This document shows positions 5,929-6,993 of a stretch of 6,993 bases of DNA, piece after piece; within the stretch, counting starts at the first letter, position 1; every line of letters starts with the position of its first letter. The notes under the pieces are model-generated. The model had not been told where the DNA came from. It searched no databases and worked only from the letters and a program-made list of their open reading frames with translations. The position numbers were made by a program, and so were the translations under genes. Source of the stretch: Bacteroidota bacterium (GTDB taxonomy: Bacteria > Bacteroidota > Bacteroidia > Chitinophagales > Saprospiraceae); the NCBI GenBank assembly GCA_018969455.1, contig JAGWYI010000222.1, forward strand, positions 1 to 6,993, read 5' to 3'.

Positions 5929-6993
5929 TTACATTTTTACAAAACGAGTAGTCCAAATGGCATTGTCTTTTTCAACTTGCAGGAAATAAACGCCAGCGGG
6001 CAAGGAATTGGTGTTTATTTGTTCGAACGAATTGGGCTGTTGTACCTGGCGGATGAATCGTCCGTCGGCGCCAAAGAGCAGATATCGGTCAAATGCTGTT
6101 TCGCTTCGGATTTGCAGGAAATCGGAACAAGGGTTTGGGGAAATGCTAACTTGATCGCTAAAATCGGCGGTGTGTACGGCATTCAGGGTGCTGATGTCGG
6201 CATTGTAGCGGGGGAGTACCTGGTATCCGCTGGTGTATGGGTTTGAATTGTCGAACTGGCCTCCAATACCGATCAGATTAAATGGTTGGGGTGGCACTGG
6301 GGCATTGTAGGTTTCGATGTCGCGGTCGATGCGAATATCGATGGTGTCATTGGGGTGGTCGTCTGATACAGCCAGACAGTTGAACCCGCTAGCGCCCACG
6401 CCGCTTGTCCATTTTGCTGGGTCTACCAGGTGCAGGTTGGTGAATCGAACCAATTGAGATTCTGTAGATTCTGACAATTTGGTCACATTAACAGGCGCCA
6501 GCAACGGGTTGTTGGAAGAAATTTTCAACACGGTATCGGGTTGAATTTCAGTTTGACCATTGAATTGGCCAATAATTCCGCGCACGGTAACTTTATCTTT
6601 TTCCACGACATTATAACCAAAATCGCCGTTCAGGCTGGATACGGAGATGCCATATCCATCGTTGTCAATGATGGTAAACAGGAAGCTGGTTCCGCCCGCT
6701 ACACCCGGGCGCAGATTTACCCCATATACAATACCGGTTAATTCTGCATAAACCCCCAGAGAATCGGCTTTTCCTTGGGCATCTTCGGTAGTTACTTGTG
6801 CGATGGTATAAGGATTGTAACAAATCACCTTGATATTTACTTTAGCGGTGTCGCACAGTGTGCCATCGCAAACGATGTAGCTGAATGCATCGGGGCCGCA
6901 ATACCCAGTTGTTGGTGTGTACGCAATGGTATTATTGGCATTTACGGTTGCATTGCCATGTGTGGGGCCGGATCCGGCAAGGATGGTAAGTGA
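5929..6993 (-). CDS. T9SS-sorted secreted protein with Ig/cadherin-like and OB-fold-like domains (5' end outside window)
   Basis: The frame is open from the right edge to TAA at 5931-5929, giving 354 visible residues. Residues 1-55 are the end of a cadherin/Ig-like tandem module (GSGPTHGNATVNANNTIAYTP, then GPDAFSYIVCDG). Residues 59-275 form a region I read as two OB-fold-like halves: the first includes GKADSLGVYAELTGIVYG and VRGIIGQFNGQTEIQPD, and the second IGIGGQFDNSNPYTSGYQVLP. Such regions occur in Bacteroidota secreted proteins, sometimes beside nuclease or LTD modules; the function is not established. Residues 282-354 are a type-A T9SS sorting domain (VSISPNPCSD, GADGRFIR, LPAGVYFLQV, then TTRFVKM), which directs export across the outer membrane and is normally cleaved. 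A GTG at 6828 is not the start, since the domain homology continues upstream of it. A strong terminator follows. Confidence 0.9.
   Translation of the reverse strand, partial: SLTILAGSGPTHGNATVNANNTIAYTPTTGYCGPDAFSYIVCDGTLCDTAKVNIKVICYNPYTIAQVTTEDAQGKADSLGVYAELTGIVYGVNLRPGVAGGTSFLFTIIDNDGYGISVSSLNGDFGYNVVEKDKVTVRGIIGQFNGQTEIQPDTVLKISSNNPLLAPVNVTKLSESTESQLVRFTNLHLVDPAKWTSGVGASGFNCLAVSDDHPNDTIDIRIDRDIETYNAPVPPQPFNLIGIGGQFDNSNPYTSGYQVLPRYNADISTLNAVHTADFSDQVSISPNPCSDFLQIRSETAFDRYLLFGADGRFIRQVQQPNSFEQINTNSLPAGVYFLQVEKDNAIWTTRFVKM
5932..6150 (-). other. C-terminal T9SS sorting domain (protein domain)
   Basis: The last 73 residues show the three hallmarks of the Por-secretion type-A tail: an early SPNP motif, a central GxDG-R turn, and LPAGVYFLQV followed by a basic end, here RFVKM. 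This is the clearest taxonomic marker in the window, because T9SS is essentially confined to the Bacteroidota and relatives. Motif order and spacing are normal. Confidence 0.95.
6169..6819 (-). other. Tandem OB-fold-like region (protein domain)
   Basis: This is the segment between the Ig-like module and the sorting tail. Each half has a GxV/GIGGQF core strand followed by an acidic or aromatic segment: VRGIIGQFNGQTEIQPD in the first, IGIGGQFDNSNPYTSGYQ in the second. That internal similarity suggests a duplicated OB-type beta-barrel. There are no recognisable catalytic residues. The fold assignment is from memory of similar proteins and needs a profile search. Confidence 0.5.

Noticed and set aside
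5923..6741. Plus-strand frames at 5923-6246 and 6541-6741
   Set aside because: They are antisense to the T9SS sorting domain and the OB-fold-like region, both of which are well supported on the minus strand.
6826..6828. GTG at 6828 as the start of the T9SS-sorted protein
   Set aside because: The same frame continues to the right edge without a stop and encodes an Ig/cadherin-like module, so the start lies outside the window.
1..6993. A defence, mobile or novel enzymatic system
   Set aside because: No transposase, integrase, nuclease, toxin-antitoxin, reverse transcriptase or RNA gene is visible. The window is filled by three exported surface-type proteins.

Overview
The window looks like a piece of a Bacteroidota chromosome, probably from the Saprospiria/Haliscomenobacter-like side of the phylum (the lineage is inference). 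The main evidence is a C-terminal type IX secretion (T9SS) sorting domain, SprB-type repeats, PKD-like and Cys-rich 'GCDS' repeats, and start sites without Shine-Dalgarno sequences. Genes are of moderate GC and the spacers are very AT-rich. All three genes lie on the minus strand, so they are transcribed from high to low coordinates.

Layout in the direction of transcription. (1) 6993-5929 is the C-terminal part of a secreted multidomain protein: a cadherin/Ig-like module, a tandem OB-fold-like region and a T9SS sorting tail. Its 5' end lies outside the window. A strong hairpin with a T-tract (5800-5747) follows it. (2) 5671-4790 is a 293-residue exported beta-propeller-like protein of unknown function. 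Its real start lies downstream of the terminator, and its stop codon sits in the loop of a second stem-loop. (3) A 320-bp AT-rich spacer (4470-4789) holds two further dyads and at best a weak promoter. (4) From 4469 to the left edge runs one uninterrupted reading frame of 1489 codons without a stop. It is a giant secreted adhesin-like protein with a signal peptide, a PPC-like domain, three long Cys-rich repeats, four PKD/Ig-like domains, twelve GCDS cores at an exact 41-residue period, and SprB-type repeats that continue off the edge.

All three products appear to be exported. The first certainly, and the third very probably, uses T9SS; the third protein's sorting tail would lie beyond the window. 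They are most likely cell-surface or extracellular proteins. Nothing shows that they form one complex or pathway, and the terminator-like structures suggest separate transcription units.

I see no tRNA, rRNA, CRISPR array, mobile element, phage gene or defence system. The most notable structure is the 123-bp coding repeat array, which has a two-unit (246-bp) higher-order alternation and can be related to longer 51-52-residue repeats in the same protein by loss of exactly 10 residues.
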